From NCBI GenBank assembly GCA_016791085.1, contig JAEUNN010000552.1, positions 1 to 6,615 on the forward strand: a DNA stretch of 6,615 nucleotides, written 5' to 3'. The stretch is from Rhodocyclaceae bacterium (GTDB taxonomy: Bacteria > Pseudomonadota > Gammaproteobacteria > Burkholderiales > Rhodocyclaceae). Positions 1 to 6,542 of this stretch are shown in pieces; positions within the stretch are counted from its first letter, which is position 1; each line of letters starts with the position of its first letter. Under the pieces are notes generated by a model. The model ran no database searches. It was not told where the DNA came from and was given only the letters and a program-made list of their open reading frames with translations. The translations under genes and the position numbers were made by a program.

Positions 1-12
1 CGACACCCTTAC

Positions 13-465
13 CTACTGAGCCCGGCTGCCGCGCGCAAGTGGCGTGAAGCGTGCCTGCTCCATGCTTCCGTCCGCAAAGGTGACGGTGAGCACCACGGTC
101 AGATCGGGCGCCGGCGGATATTTGGCCCAGCCCTTGAACGAATTCGGGCCATCCGGCTGCAGCGTCACCCAGGCGCGCAGCTTGCCGCTCTGCATGACCG
201 CCTGCGCGCGCGCGCCGGCCACGTCCTGCGGCGTACCGGCGTGATTGCTCACATACACCTGTACCGGGTGTTCTCCGGCCGCGCCGCTTTTCACGACCAC
301 CAGTTCGTAATGGTGATTACCCGCCATGCGCAACTGGCCGCCATGCGGCGACTCGGTCGCGTCCAGTGTCGCATCGTCGTGGGCAAGCACCGGTGCAGCC
401 GCCACCGCGGCCAGCAGGGCGCAGCTCAGGGTGGCGCGCCGCATCCGCCGCAAATACGCAAACAT
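13..465 (-). CDS. Small exported periplasmic accessory protein of the RND operon (150 aa)
   Basis: Last gene of the operon, 30 nt after the permease stop; it ends in TAG. I chose the ATG at 465 because AAGGAG lies 8 nt upstream; an in-frame TTG at 471 is only 2 nt from that site. Residues 1-28 form a signal peptide (basic YLRRMRR, hydrophobic core, VLA before the cut), so the mature protein begins HDD and is periplasmic. It has no later membrane segment. The mature part (~120 aa) has His at 29, 41, 51, 52, 66 and 75, including HGG at 41-43 and HHYELV at 51-56, and alternating hydrophobic stretches suggesting a beta-sandwich. Similar small HGG/YELV proteins accompany metal RND operons (from memory), but I know of no proven function. 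A periplasmic metal-binding or pump-modulating role is inference. It shares a spaced motif with the 193-aa protein of this operon. It has no CusF-like methionine pattern. Confidence 0.88.
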   Translation of the reverse strand: MFAYLRRMRRATLSCALLAAVAAAPVLAHDDATLDATESPHGGQLRMAGNHHYELVVVKSGAAGEHPVQVYVSNHAGTPQDVAGARAQAVMQSGKLRAWVTLQPDGPNSFKGWAKYPPAPDLTVVLTVTFADGSMEQARFTPLARGSRAQ

Positions 466-473
466 GAGCAATT

Positions 474-479
474 CTCCTT
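474..479 (-). promoter_or_regulatory. Ribosome binding site of the 150-aa protein gene
   Basis: On the minus strand AAGGAG lies 8 nt before the ATG at 465. It is the strongest Shine-Dalgarno match among the five genes and decides the ATG start over the TTG at 471. It sits inside the 30-nt gap after the permease gene, so this last gene can start translation independently of its neighbour. Confidence 0.8.
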
Positions 480-495
480 ACTGATTGTGCGCGCT

Positions 496-3400
496 TCAGA
501 ACGCGCTGTCGGATTTCTGCGCCAGCAGTTCGTTGAGCGGTTTTTGTCCCCAGCGCAGGAACATGGCCGGCGTCACGAAGGTGTCGAGCAGCGTGGAACT
601 GGTCAGTCCGCCGAATATCACGACCGCCACCGGGTAAAGGATTTCTTTGCCGGGGGCGCCCGGCTCGGCCAGCAGCGGCGCCAGCGCGATGGCCGCACAC
701 AGCGCGGTCATGAGCACCGGCGTGAGGCGCTCCATGGACCCGCGCACGATCATGGGCACACCGAACGTTTCGCCCTCGAACGCACACAGATTCACATAAT
801 GGCTGATCTTGAGTATGCCGTTGCGCGTGGCGATGCCGGCCAGCGTAATGAAGCCCACCAGCGCCGCCACCGACAGCGGCTGTCCGGACAGCCACAGCGC
901 GATCACCGCTCCGATCAGCGCGAGCGGTATGTTGGCCATGATGATGGCGGCGAGCCGCGGCGAGCGGAAGCGCCCGGCCAGCACGAAAAACACCAGCAGC
1001 GCGGACGCGAGCCCCAGCCAGCGCATGGTGCTTTGCGCACGCTCCTGGGCCTGGAACTGCCCTTCCAGCAGCACATAGCCGCCCGGCGGCAACTGCACGC
1101 CGGCCAGCTCGCTGCGCAGCGCGGCGATCACGTCGGACAGTTTTCCCGACGCATTGGCGGAAATCACGATGCGGCGGCGGCCGTTTTCGCGCCCCACCTG
1201 ATTCGGCCCGTCGCCGTCGGCGATGCGTGCCACCAGGCCCAGCGGCACGCGCCCGGCCGGCGTATCCAGCGTCACGCGGCCCAGCGCACCGGCGCCGCGA
1301 TCGGCGTCGGCGAGCCGCAAGCTCAGTTCGTAGCGGCGCGCGCCATCTATGATCTGACCCATGCTGGCGCCCTCGGCGAGCGACTCGACCAGCGCCACGA
1401 TCGCCCCCGGCGTGATGCCATAGCGTGCCGCCGCGGCGTGATCGACCTCCACGCGCATTTGCGGAATGCGCACCTGGCGTTCCACCTGCAAATCCGCCAC
1501 GCCGGGCAGTTTGCGCAGCTTTTCGGCCAGCCCGGTGGCCTGCGCGTACAACTGGTCCAGATCGTCGCCAAAAATTTTCACGGCGATCTGCGCGCGCACG
1601 CCGGACAGCAGGTGATCCAGCCGGTGTGCGATGGGCTGGCCGACCGACACCGAGCCGGGCAGCACGGCCAGTTGTTGGCGCAGGCGCGCGATCATCAGTT
1701 CGCGCGGCACGTTGCCCTGGGTGGCGACGTCGATTTCGCTGGAATGCACGCCCTCGGCGTGTTCGTCGAGTTCGGCGCGCCCGGTGCGGCGGCCCACTCC
1801 GGACACGCCCGGCACTTCCAGCAGCAAATGTTCGGCCAGCGTGCCGAGGCGGTTCGACTCCGCCAGCGACGTGCCCGGCTGCAGCGTCACATTCACGGTG
1901 TAAGTGCCTTCGTTGAAAGGCGGCAGGAAGGTGCGCGGGAAAAACGGCACGCTGGCCGCTGCGGCCACCGCCAGCACGGCCACCAGCGCGATCAGCATGC
2001 CCCCGTTGCGGAGCGACCATTCCAGCGGGCGCCGGTAGGCGCGCTTGAGCCAGCCGACCACCAGCGCCTCGCCGCCGCCGTGGCGGCGATCCGACAAAAT
2101 GGCCAGCGCGCCGCTGCCGGAGGCGGCGAGCCGCGGCAACAGCAGCAGGGCCAGCACCGGCGTGACCACCGCCGCCACCGCCAGGCTGCACAATATGGCT
2201 GTCACATAGCTTATGCCCAGCGGCACGAACAGCCGGCCTTCGATACCGGGCAGCCAGAACAAGGGCAAAAACACCAGGATGACGGTGGCGGTCGCATACA
2301 CCACGCCGCTGCGCACTTCCAGGGATGCCGCCAGCACCACGTCGAAGGCGGCTTTGGGGGCGCCCGCGGCGGCGTTTTCGCGCAGGCGGCGCAACACGTT
2401 TTCGACATCCACGACGGCGTCGTCCACCAGTTCGCCGATCGCAATGGCCATGCCGCCCAGCGTCATGGTGTTGAGTTCCATTCCGAACGCATTGAGCAGC
2501 AGCACCGTGCCGAGCAGGGACAGCGGAATCGCCAGCAGGGATATGAAGGTCGTGCGGAAATTCGCGAGGAACAGCACCAGCACCAGCGTCACCGCGGCCG
2601 CGCCCTCGATCAGGGTGCGCTGCACGTTGCTGACCGAGCGCTCGATGAAATCCGCCTGGCGGAACATGATTTGCGGCGCCGCCACGCCGGCCGGGCGGTC
2701 GCGCGCGGCGGCCTGCAATACGGCTTCCACGCTGCGCGTGAGCGGCACGCTGGCTGCGTCCGGCTGTTTTTGCACCGATACGATGACGGCCGGTTCGGCG
2801 CCGAAGCCCGCGTCGCCGCGCCGCGGCCGCGCCGCGTAGCCCACCTCCGCAACCTGATCGAGGCGCAGCGTCTGACCGTTGCGATAGGCGACCGCCAGCG
2901 CCGCCAGGTCATCCAGCCGCACGCTTTGCCCCAGCGCGCGCACCAGCAATTCGCGCCCCTGGTGATCCAGGAAACCGCCGCTGCCGGAACGGCTGAAATT
3001 GCGCAGCGCGCCCTCCAGGTTTTCCAGCGTGACGCCGGCCGCCTGCATGCGCAGCGGATCGGGCGTGACGCGGTACTGGCGCACCGCGCCGCCTATCGGT
3101 ATCACCTGGGCCACGCCGGGCACCGCCAGCAGGCGCGGGCGCAGCACCCAGTCGGCGTAGTCGCGTGCCGCCATCGGGTCGGCGCCGTGCGCGATGGGCA
3201 GTGCGATCAGCATGATTTCGCCCATGATGGACGTGATCGGGCCCATTTGCGGTTCCACGCCGGGCGGCAACTGGCCGCGCACCACCTGCAGGCGCTCGGC
3301 CACCTGCTGGCGGTTGCGCAGCGCGTCGGTGCCCCAGTCGAATTCCACGAACACCAGCGACAGACCCACGCCCGAGGTGGAACGCACGCGCGTGACGCCC

Positions 3401-3630
3401 GGCATGCCGTTCAAGGCCGATTCGAGCGGTATGGTGACCAGGCTTTCCACCTCTTCGGGCGCCAGCGCGCCGGCCTCGGTCATGACCGTGACGGTGGGCT
3501 TGTTGAGATCCGGAAAAACGTCTATGCCGGTCTGGCGTGCCTGAAACACGCCGGCCACCAGCAGCAGTGCCGACGCCAGCAGAACCAGCCAGCGCCGGCT
3601 GAGCGACTGGCGTATGACGGTTGCGAACAT
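496..3630 (-). CDS. Heavy-metal efflux RND transporter permease, CzcA/CusA family (1044 aa)
   Basis: Inner-membrane proton/substrate antiporter of a tripartite efflux pump, full length for the HME-RND family. Layout: TM1 ~13-30; first periplasmic part ~31-335 with the family motifs GIDVFPDLNKP (35-45) and EVESLVTIPLE (60-70); TM2-TM6 ~340-497; TM7 ~543-562; second periplasmic part ~563-868 starting FLPPFNEGTY; TM8-TM12 ~869-1023. TM4 carries GELVDDAVVDVEN (399-411), with D403 and E410 matching CusA D405 and E412 (from memory). TM10 has TRNGILKISHY (935-945). The CusA methionine site is not apparent: H673 falls where CusA has M623, and an acidic/His patch (ELDEHAEGVHSSE, 620-632) lies nearby. 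A divalent metal substrate is therefore more likely than Cu+/Ag+, but this is inference. The start ATG lies 2 nt after the adaptor stop, indicating translational coupling. The family call is certain; the substrate is open. Confidence 0.97.
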   Translation of the reverse strand: MFATVIRQSLSRRWLVLLASALLLVAGVFQARQTGIDVFPDLNKPTVTVMTEAGALAPEEVESLVTIPLESALNGMPGVTRVRSTSGVGLSLVFVEFDWGTDALRNRQQVAERLQVVRGQLPPGVEPQMGPITSIMGEIMLIALPIAHGADPMAARDYADWVLRPRLLAVPGVAQVIPIGGAVRQYRVTPDPLRMQAAGVTLENLEGALRNFSRSGSGGFLDHQGRELLVRALGQSVRLDDLAALAVAYRNGQTLRLDQVAEVGYAARPRRGDAGFGAEPAVIVSVQKQPDAASVPLTRSVEAVLQAAARDRPAGVAAPQIMFRQADFIERSVSNVQRTLIEGAAAVTLVLVLFLANFRTTFISLLAIPLSLLGTVLLLNAFGMELNTMTLGGMAIAIGELVDDAVVDVENVLRRLRENAAAGAPKAAFDVVLAASLEVRSGVVYATATVILVFLPLFWLPGIEGRLFVPLGISYVTAILCSLAVAAVVTPVLALLLLPRLAASGSGALAILSDRRHGGGEALVVGWLKRAYRRPLEWSLRNGGMLIALVAVLAVAAAASVPFFPRTFLPPFNEGTYTVNVTLQPGTSLAESNRLGTLAEHLLLEVPGVSGVGRRTGRAELDEHAEGVHSSEIDVATQGNVPRELMIARLRQQLAVLPGSVSVGQPIAHRLDHLLSGVRAQIAVKIFGDDLDQLYAQATGLAEKLRKLPGVADLQVERQVRIPQMRVEVDHAAAARYGITPGAIVALVESLAEGASMGQIIDGARRYELSLRLADADRGAGALGRVTLDTPAGRVPLGLVARIADGDGPNQVGRENGRRRIVISANASGKLSDVIAALRSELAGVQLPPGGYVLLEGQFQAQERAQSTMRWLGLASALLVFFVLAGRFRSPRLAAIIMANIPLALIGAVIALWLSGQPLSVAALVGFITLAGIATRNGILKISHYVNLCAFEGETFGVPMIVRGSMERLTPVLMTALCAAIALAPLLAEPGAPGKEILYPVAVVIFGGLTSSTLLDTFVTPAMFLRWGQKPLNELLAQKSDSAF

Positions 3631-3632
3631 GG

Positions 3633-4748
3633 TCAGCGCACCTGTACCAATGCTGCGGCGCCTTGCACGACCACGCGCTCACCGGGCCAGATGCCCTTGG
3701 TCACGGCCACCTTGGCGCCGGCTTCGAAACTTTCCACGACGCGTTCGTCGTAACGTTCCGCGGCGCTATGCACATAGGCCACGGTTTGGCCGTCGGGGCG
3801 CCGCACCAGCGCGGCCGGCGGCAGCAGCACCACATCCAGGGCCTTGCCGGTTTCCAGCAGCACGCGCGCGGGCTGGCCGATCAACAGGCGCTCGCGCGCG
3901 CCGTCCACGACCGCGAAATTGAGCATTTGCGCCTGTTCGCGCAGCGCCAGCGCGGCCGCGATGGGCTGCAGGCGGAATTGACCGGCGCCGGAAATATCCG
4001 CCGTCGCGGCAGCCAGTTCGGCCGGCGCGAGCGGCGTGTAGGCGGTGGCTTCGATCGCCAGCCGTTGCGGGTCGGCAATTTCGAACAGTGTGTCGCGCGC
4101 ATCCACCTGTTGGCCCGGCACCACGCGCACGTCGGCGATGCGGCCGGCGAGCGGCGCGGTGAGCGGCGCGCGCGCGGACAGTGCACTTTTCGCGGCGGCG
4201 AGCCGCGCTTCCAGCGCGGCCACGTCGGCCTGTGCGGCTTCGATATCCTTTTTCGGCACACTGCCTTCCAGTTCGGCCAGCCGCGCGGCGCGCGCGCGCG
4301 CCGCGGCCAGTTGCGGCGCGGCTTCACCGGCCTGCGCGAGTTGCGCGGCACGTTCCTGCGGCGCCGGGTTGGCGACCAGCATCGCCAGCACCTGGCCGGC
4401 GCGCACGGGCTGGCCGGCGAGCGGCCAGCCGCCGGGCGGCGCTTCCAGATGTCCGGCCCAGGGCGCCTGGATGCGTCCCGCCGCGCGTGGATCGGCAATC
4501 ACACGCCCATTGAGCGGCAAAGTGCGGCGTGCGCTGGCCGGCTCGGCCACCAGCGTGCGCAATTCCATTTCGCGCTGGGCCGGTTTGGGCACGAATATCG
4601 CGCCGTCGGCCAGACGCTCGGCACGATCGGCCGTGGAGGCGGCGGGCAAGGGGGCGGCCGCGTGGTCGTGGCCTTCGTGTGCGGATGTGCTCGATGCCAG
4701 CGCAGCCCACAGCAGGACGCCGCCCAGTTTGCGCAGATTCGTATTCAT
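3633..4748 (-). CDS. RND efflux periplasmic adaptor (membrane fusion protein), CzcB/CusB type (371 aa)
   Basis: Bridges the RND permease and the outer-membrane factor in the periplasm. The start at 4748 is chosen because GGAGGG precedes it by 4 nt, it overlaps the upstream stop as ATGA, and it gives a clean signal peptide (1-23, cut after TSA). A longer in-frame start at 4823 has no signal peptide. The mature end is HEGHDH (24-29), a likely metal-binding tail. Then follow a first lipoyl half ~90-125 (RIQAPWAGHLEAPPGG), an Ala/Glu/Arg-rich helical hairpin ~130-193 that should contact the channel, a second lipoyl half ~194-222 (LTAPLAGRIADVRVVPGQQV), a beta-barrel ~223-300, and a membrane-proximal domain ~303-371 with PPAALVRRPDGQTVAYV and a GIWPGERVVVQGA ending typical of CzcB-like adaptors. 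No N-terminal lipobox is seen. The family is secure; the metal is not identifiable from the adaptor. Confidence 0.95.
   Translation of the reverse strand: MNTNLRKLGGVLLWAALASSTSAHEGHDHAAAPLPAASTADRAERLADGAIFVPKPAQREMELRTLVAEPASARRTLPLNGRVIADPRAAGRIQAPWAGHLEAPPGGWPLAGQPVRAGQVLAMLVANPAPQERAAQLAQAGEAAPQLAAARARAARLAELEGSVPKKDIEAAQADVAALEARLAAAKSALSARAPLTAPLAGRIADVRVVPGQQVDARDTLFEIADPQRLAIEATAYTPLAPAELAAATADISGAGQFRLQPIAAALALREQAQMLNFAVVDGARERLLIGQPARVLLETGKALDVVLLPPAALVRRPDGQTVAYVHSAAERYDERVVESFEAGAKVAVTKGIWPGERVVVQGAAALVQVR
3639..3643 (-). promoter_or_regulatory. Ribosome binding site of the permease gene
   Basis: AGGTG on the minus strand, 8 nt before the permease ATG and inside the last codons of the adaptor gene. 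It is a moderate match; with TGACCATG at the junction, reinitiation by ribosomes finishing the adaptor is plausible. Confidence 0.55.
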
Positions 4749-5326
4749 GCTGCCCTCCGCGTGCCGCGCATGCGCGCGATGACCAACGCCAGTATGACTG
4801 CCAGGGCAGCCGCAGCGCCCCACAGCATGATGGGATTTTCGGGCGCGGTGGCAGGCGCGGCGGCCGTGCCGGCGGCGGGTATTTCCAGTATCCCGCCCAT
4901 GAGGTCGTGCCGCTCGCCTTCGCTGATCGCAAAAACCAGCGGCATGCGCGTACCGGCGGCCAGCGGCCCCAACTCGGCCACAAAGCTGTCGCCGTCGGCC
5001 TTGGCCGCAATGCTGCGGTCGGGCGCGACTTCCACCACGATTTCGCTCGCGCCCACCGGACTGTTGTCGGAATGACGGTCCAGATAGATGCGCAAATTTG
5101 CGCCGGCGCCGGCCTTTTCGACGATGCCCACCAGTTCGTAATCGGGCGTGCGCGCTTCCAGGCGCGGCTGGCGGTCCGGTGCTTGCGCCGCCGGCGCGGC
5201 GTCGGCGTGGTCGTGGCCTTCATGGGCGCAGGCTGCGCTGCCTGCCGCCCCAAAAAATGCGGCGAGCGCCCATGCGCCCAAGCGGCGCGTGCGCGTGTGC
5301 TCGTTCCGGGAAGTGTCCGGATTCAT
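4745..5326 (-). CDS. Membrane-anchored periplasmic accessory protein with HEGHDH tail (193 aa)
   Basis: Not a standard pump component; its function is unknown. The start at 5326 overlaps the channel gene's stop as ATGA and has GGGAG 7 nt upstream; an in-frame extension upstream only runs through the channel gene. N-terminus: basic residues (RTRR, 12-15), hydrophobic 16-32, probable signal peptidase I cut after ACA (34), giving a mature start of HEGHDH (35-40). A linker rich in Ala/Pro (41-60) leads to a ~90-residue beta-rich domain (63-150: YELVGIVEKAG, then LRIYLDRHSDNSP, and DLMGGILEIP). An Ala/Pro spacer and one C-terminal membrane helix (~166-184) followed by RMRGTRR complete it, so the topology is periplasmic domain out, tail in. 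I recall similar domains fused to the N-terminus of some CzcB-like adaptors; if so, this is the split version. A role presenting metal to the pump, or assisting its assembly, is inference. Confidence 0.9.
   Translation of the reverse strand: MNPDTSRNEHTRTRRLGAWALAAFFGAAGSAACAHEGHDHADAAPAAQAPDRQPRLEARTPDYELVGIVEKAGAGANLRIYLDRHSDNSPVGASEIVVEVAPDRSIAAKADGDSFVAELGPLAAGTRMPLVFAISEGERHDLMGGILEIPAAGTAAAPATAPENPIMLWGAAAALAVILALVIARMRGTRRAA
4753..4758 (-). promoter_or_regulatory. Ribosome binding site of the adaptor gene
   Basis: GGAGGG on the minus strand, 4 nt before the ATG at 4748 and within the end of the 193-aa protein gene. It supports this start over the in-frame upstream ATG at 4823. Confidence 0.7.
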
Positions 5327-6510
5327 GGCGTGACTCCCAATGCCTGATTCAGTTGTGAGCGTGCGCGGCCGCGTTCCAGCACGGCGCGCGCCGCGCCCAG
5401 CGCGGCGGCGCGGGCGGCGGCCTGGACGCGCAAATATTCGGGCAGGCCCAGCGCGCCCAGCTTGAATGCTTTGGCCGCCAGCGCTGCGCGTTCGGATTCG
5501 CCGTCGGCGCGTGTGCGCGCCAGTTCGGCCAGGCGCCCGGACAGTTCCAGCCGCGCTGCGGCGGCCTCGCGCGCCAGCGCCAGGTCGCGGCTGGCCGTCG
5601 CCTGGTCGGCGCGCGCCCGGGCCAGTTCGGTGCGCGCCGCGCCTTCGAGCGGCGCGTTGCGCGCCTGCGTGGCAAATGGGATGCGCACTTGCAGGCGCAC
5701 CGAGTCGTCGGCCGGCAGCGCCGGGTCGCCGCGTTCGCGGCGCCATTGCAAGCCGAGTTCGGGCGCATCGCGGCGATCGCTGCGGGCAACATCCAGCCGC
5801 GCCTCGGCGGCCGCGACGCGGGCTTCCAGCGCTTGCAGGGCGGCATTGCCGGTAGCAACTGCGGGCGGCGGCGCTTCGTCCTGTTGCGGCCAGTCGTGCA
5901 AACCGGTCAGGCCGAGCCAGCGCGCGCGCGCGTCGTGCGCGCGCTGTGTGGCTTCGCCTGCGGCGCTTGCGGCTTCCAGCGCCTCGGCGCGCGCGGCCAG
6001 TTCGTCGCTGCGTGCCAGTTCGCCGGCACGCACGCGCCGCGCGACGTCATCGGCAAGTTGTTCTAGTGCCGCGGCGGCGGCTGCCGCCATTTCGGACTCC
6101 AGCGCTGCGAGCCTGGCGTCCCACCATGCCGTGCGCACCTCCCCGGCCAGTTGCAGGCGCGCGAGGCGCAGGTCGGCTTCGGTTTCGTCGGCCGTGCGGG
6201 CCGCCTCGGCAGCGCGCGCCGCGCGCTGGCCGGGCAGCCATACCGGCAAGCTCAGTTCCAGTTCGTGCTCGTAGGTGCCGCGCCGCTCGGTCAGGCGATC
6301 GCTGCGCGTGGCGACACTGATGGCGGGCGCACCGGGCAGCCAGCTCGCGGCAGCCGTGCCGCGTGCCGCGGCCAGTTCGCGGCGCGCCAGCGCGACGTCG
6401 CCGCCGCGCGCGAGGGCCCAGGCGCCGTCCAGCGCGGTGGCCAGGTCGGGCGCGCTCCAGGCCGGCAGCGCGATCAGGCAGCCGGCCAGGACAGACCAGA
6501 ATTTGTCCAT
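5323..6510 (-). CDS. Outer-membrane factor of the efflux system, TolC/CzcC family (395 aa)
   Basis: Forms the trimeric outer-membrane channel and periplasmic tunnel of the pump. The signal peptide is residues 1-20 (MDK, hydrophobic core, AWSA before the cut). Two repeats of the outer-membrane efflux fold are visible, each with long Ala/Arg/Glu-rich helices (~97-200 and ~285-390) and a beta segment: ELELSLPVWLPGQR (83-96) in the first and VRLQVRIPFATQARNAP (271-287) in the second. At 395 residues it is shorter than TolC (over 450) but acceptable for CzcC-like proteins. Its helices are so Ala/Arg-rich that composition alone could mislead; the two placed beta motifs and its position upstream of adaptor and permease make the call. 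It is the first gene of the operon, with GGAG 7 nt before the ATG. LAGC at 8-11 resembles a lipobox but probably is not one. Confidence 0.93.
   Translation of the reverse strand: MDKFWSVLAGCLIALPAWSAPDLATALDGAWALARGGDVALARRELAAARGTAAASWLPGAPAISVATRSDRLTERRGTYEHELELSLPVWLPGQRAARAAEAARTADETEADLRLARLQLAGEVRTAWWDARLAALESEMAAAAAAALEQLADDVARRVRAGELARSDELAARAEALEAASAAGEATQRAHDARARWLGLTGLHDWPQQDEAPPPAVATGNAALQALEARVAAAEARLDVARSDRRDAPELGLQWRRERGDPALPADDSVRLQVRIPFATQARNAPLEGAARTELARARADQATASRDLALAREAAAARLELSGRLAELARTRADGESERAALAAKAFKLGALGLPEYLRVQAAARAAALGAARAVLERGRARSQLNQALGVTP
5334..5338 (-). promoter_or_regulatory. Ribosome binding site of the 193-aa protein gene
   Basis: GGGAG on the minus strand, 7 nt before the ATG at 5326 and inside the final codons of the channel gene. 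It fixes the start of the short 193-aa product. Confidence 0.65.
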
Positions 6511-6517
6511 GTTCGTG

Positions 6518-6521
6518 CTCC
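6518..6521 (-). promoter_or_regulatory. Ribosome binding site of the outer-membrane factor gene
   Basis: GGAG on the minus strand, 7 nt before the ATG at 6510. It directly abuts the foot of a perfect GC-rich inverted repeat, so a folded leader or a bound protein could affect its accessibility. Confidence 0.6.
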
Positions 6522-6542
6522 GTGCGGCCGTAACGGCCGCAC
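6522..6542. promoter_or_regulatory. Perfect 9-bp inverted repeat in the operon leader
   Basis: GTGCGGCCG and its exact complement are separated by TAA (6531-6533) on the plus strand. In the mRNA this would be a GC-rich stem with a three-base UUA loop ending one base before the GGAG of the first gene. As DNA it is a possible operator for a dimeric regulator. Neither side has a T-run, so it is not an intrinsic terminator. No function is proven, and GC-rich composition raises the chance of such repeats. Confidence 0.45.

Noticed and set aside
317..2191. A 624-codon minus-strand open frame overlapping the permease in another frame
   Set aside because: The product is Arg/Ala/Gly-rich with no recognisable motif, and the permease frame is intact throughout. 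It is a frame-shifted shadow.
241..3753. A 1170-codon open frame on the plus strand, antisense to the permease gene
   Set aside because: It mirrors the permease coding frame in GC-rich DNA, where antisense stops are rare. Its translation is His/Arg/Gln-rich low-complexity sequence with no domain, signal peptide or membrane segment, while the minus-strand frame is an unmistakable RND permease.
3621..5075. A 484-codon plus-strand open frame antisense to the adaptor gene
   Set aside because: Same cause as the other long antisense frames: high GC and no protein-family features; it contradicts the clear minus-strand adaptor.
5219..5236. Lipobox in the 193-aa protein (SAAC at residues 30-33)
   Set aside because: There is no Leu/Val/Ile at position -3, and ACA before His fits signal peptidase I. 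The protein also already has a C-terminal membrane anchor.
4745..5746. A longer 333-residue version of the 193-aa accessory protein
   Set aside because: The extra N-terminal part only reads through the outer-membrane factor gene in another frame and would bury the signal peptide. The ATG at 5326 has its own ribosome binding site and an ATGA overlap.
6478..6510. Lipobox-like LAGC at residues 8-11 of the outer-membrane factor, suggesting a lipoprotein
   Set aside because: The stretch before the Cys is only ten residues, short for a lipoprotein signal, and the hydrophobic core continues beyond it to a good signal peptidase I site (AWSA at 17-20). I keep it only as a minor possibility, since some channels of this family are lipoproteins.
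6522..6542. Intrinsic terminator of an upstream gene
   Set aside because: There is a GC-rich stem but no T-run on either side, and the first gene's ribosome binding site follows directly.
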